Assembly: GCA_023260615.1 (NCBI GenBank)
Contig: JALQUY010000027.1
Location: 1 to 15,519, forward strand
Source of the DNA: Schleiferiaceae bacterium
Lineage (GTDB): Bacteria; Bacteroidota; Bacteroidia; Flavobacteriales; Schleiferiaceae
Direction: 5' to 3'
DNA length: 15,519 nucleotides
A program made the position numbers and the translations under genes. Positions 14,763-15,519 of the stretch are shown piece by piece; the first letter of the stretch is position 1, and each line of letters starts with the position of its first letter. The notes beneath the pieces were generated by a model. That model saw nothing but the letters and a program-made list of their open reading frames with translations, was not told the origin of the DNA and did not search any database.

Positions 14763-15519
14763 ATGCGCGCAATAATTACCGGAGCCTCTGCAGGAATCGG
14801 CCTCGAAATGGCCCGTTACTGCCACGCTCAAGGCATGGAAGTTTGGATCACAGGGCAACGCGAGGAGGCTTTAAAGGCGGCCTCCATAGAGCTCGGGAAT
14901 GCCCCATACCTTGCTGTGGACCTCAGCTCAACTGCGGGTAGCACGGCCCTACTAGAGTGGATAGGAGAGGCCTCTGTGGACCTCTTTGTCAACAACGCGG
15001 GGTATGGCGTTTGGAAGGATGTCATTGACGCGGCGGACGACGAATTGGAGAAGATGATTCGCCTCAACGTGGAGGCCTTGCTTCGTCTTTCTCGTGCGAT
15101 GGCCAAGCGCATGGTGGCGGCTGGTACGGGCCGAATTCTAAACGTGGCCTCCACCGCCGCCTTTTTGCCCGGTCCGCACATGGCGGCCTACTATGCCTCC
15201 AAGGCCTTTGTGCTATCGTTTAGCGAATCCTTGCACACGGAACTTCGTCGAACCGGTGTAACCGTCACAACACTTTGTCCCGGTCCTACACGCAGTCAGT
15301 TCTTTGAACGCGCAGGTATGGGAGCCATGCCTCTGTTAGACGGTCCTTGGATGCCCCAAATGTCCAGTGCCTCCGTGGCCAAAGCTGGAATTAGAGGCAC
15401 CTTACTTGGTCGAAGAAGAGTGGTCCCAGGGATAATGAATTATTTCAGTAGCATTTCACCTATATTTATGCCAAGAGGTATTCAGTTAGGTGTCCTTAAC
15501 TGGCTTCAAGGACCATCTA
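14763..15519 (+). CDS. Short-chain dehydrogenase/reductase (3'-truncated by window end)
   Basis: The first 252 residues of a classical SDR oxidoreductase are present and no stop is reached. Rossmann cofactor motif TGASAGIG lies at 6-13, D53 at the end of beta-3 (YLAVDLSS), NNAG at 77-80, the active-site serine in NVAS at 127-130, and YxxxK as Y143/K147. The sequence CPGPTRSQFF at 172-181 is typical of SDRs of the DltE/YqjQ-like group. It would use NAD(P)H to reduce or oxidise a carbonyl; the substrate is unknown. The ATG at 14763 lies 21 nt from the divergent DUF5916 start. The last ~130 nt are AT-richer, with AGA, ATA and TTA codons rare elsewhere in the window. Confidence 0.93.
   Translation, partial: MRAIITGASAGIGLEMARYCHAQGMEVWITGQREEALKAASIELGNAPYLAVDLSSTAGSTALLEWIGEASVDLFVNNAGYGVWKDVIDAADDELEKMIRLNVEALLRLSRAMAKRMVAAGTGRILNVASTAAFLPGPHMAAYYASKAFVLSFSESLHTELRRTGVTVTTLCPGPTRSQFFERAGMGAMPLLDGPWMPQMSSASVAKAGIRGTLLGRRRVVPGIMNYFSSISPIFMPRGIQLGVLNWLQGPS

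Overview
This 15.5 kb window is a compact, mid-GC (judged by eye, not computed) stretch of a chromosome that looks like Bacteroidota. The reasons are: a textbook Bacteroidota-type promoter (TTTG, 18 nt, TACTTTTG) in front of a tRNA; almost no Shine-Dalgarno sequences; signal peptides that end in ...AQ or ...GQ; and families typical of the phylum (a GWxTD-domain protein, a DUF5916 outer-membrane protein, AroQ next to a XerD-type recombinase). I cannot place it below phylum with confidence. There are 13 clear protein genes, one tRNA and the probable tail of another gene. No non-coding gap exceeds about 130 nt. I see no insertion sequence, prophage, CRISPR array, integron or restriction locus, so this reads as core or housekeeping chromosome rather than a mobile island.

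Left block (1-3348, + strand): the last codons of an unidentified gene, a GtrB/DPM1-like membrane glycosyltransferase, a second family 2 glycosyltransferase with a forced TTG start, a type II 3-dehydroquinate dehydratase (aroQ), and a XerC/XerD tyrosine recombinase with a GTG start. They are packed head to tail. The xerD-like gene meets the next operon tail to tail with 3 nt between them.

Second block (3352-5798, - strand): a secreted GWxTD-family protein coupled by a 4-nt ATGA overlap to a WbbL-like glycosyltransferase. Its start codon abuts the divergent tRNA-Ser(UGA) gene, whose -33 element lies inside the first two codons of the GWxTD gene. The tRNA is followed by a strong intrinsic terminator.

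Third block (6008-8290, + strand): a SulP/SLC26 anion permease with a C-terminal STAS domain, and 12 nt later a secreted protein built from two tandem four-cysteine modules. This operon again ends tail to tail, 3 nt from the next one.

Fourth block (11450-8294, - strand): an Amt ammonium channel, a small histidine-rich DUF2231-like membrane protein and a GT39/ArnT-like integral membrane glycosyltransferase form one tight operon. An exact 7-bp inverted repeat sits directly before the Amt start. No GlnK/P-II gene is present in the window.

Right block: a DUF5916 outer-membrane beta-barrel protein followed by a DUF1295 (steroid 5-alpha-reductase-like) membrane enzyme, both on the - strand. A divergent short-chain dehydrogenase runs off the right edge, and its last ~130 nt turn clearly more AT-rich.

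Nothing here forms a recognisable new defence or mobile system. The points most worth following up are the tandem C-YCxC-C secreted protein behind the SulP permease, the Amt/DUF2231/GT39 operon with its dyad, and a recurring Bacteroidota -7-like octamer 4-7 nt in front of several start codons, which would imply leaderless mRNAs.
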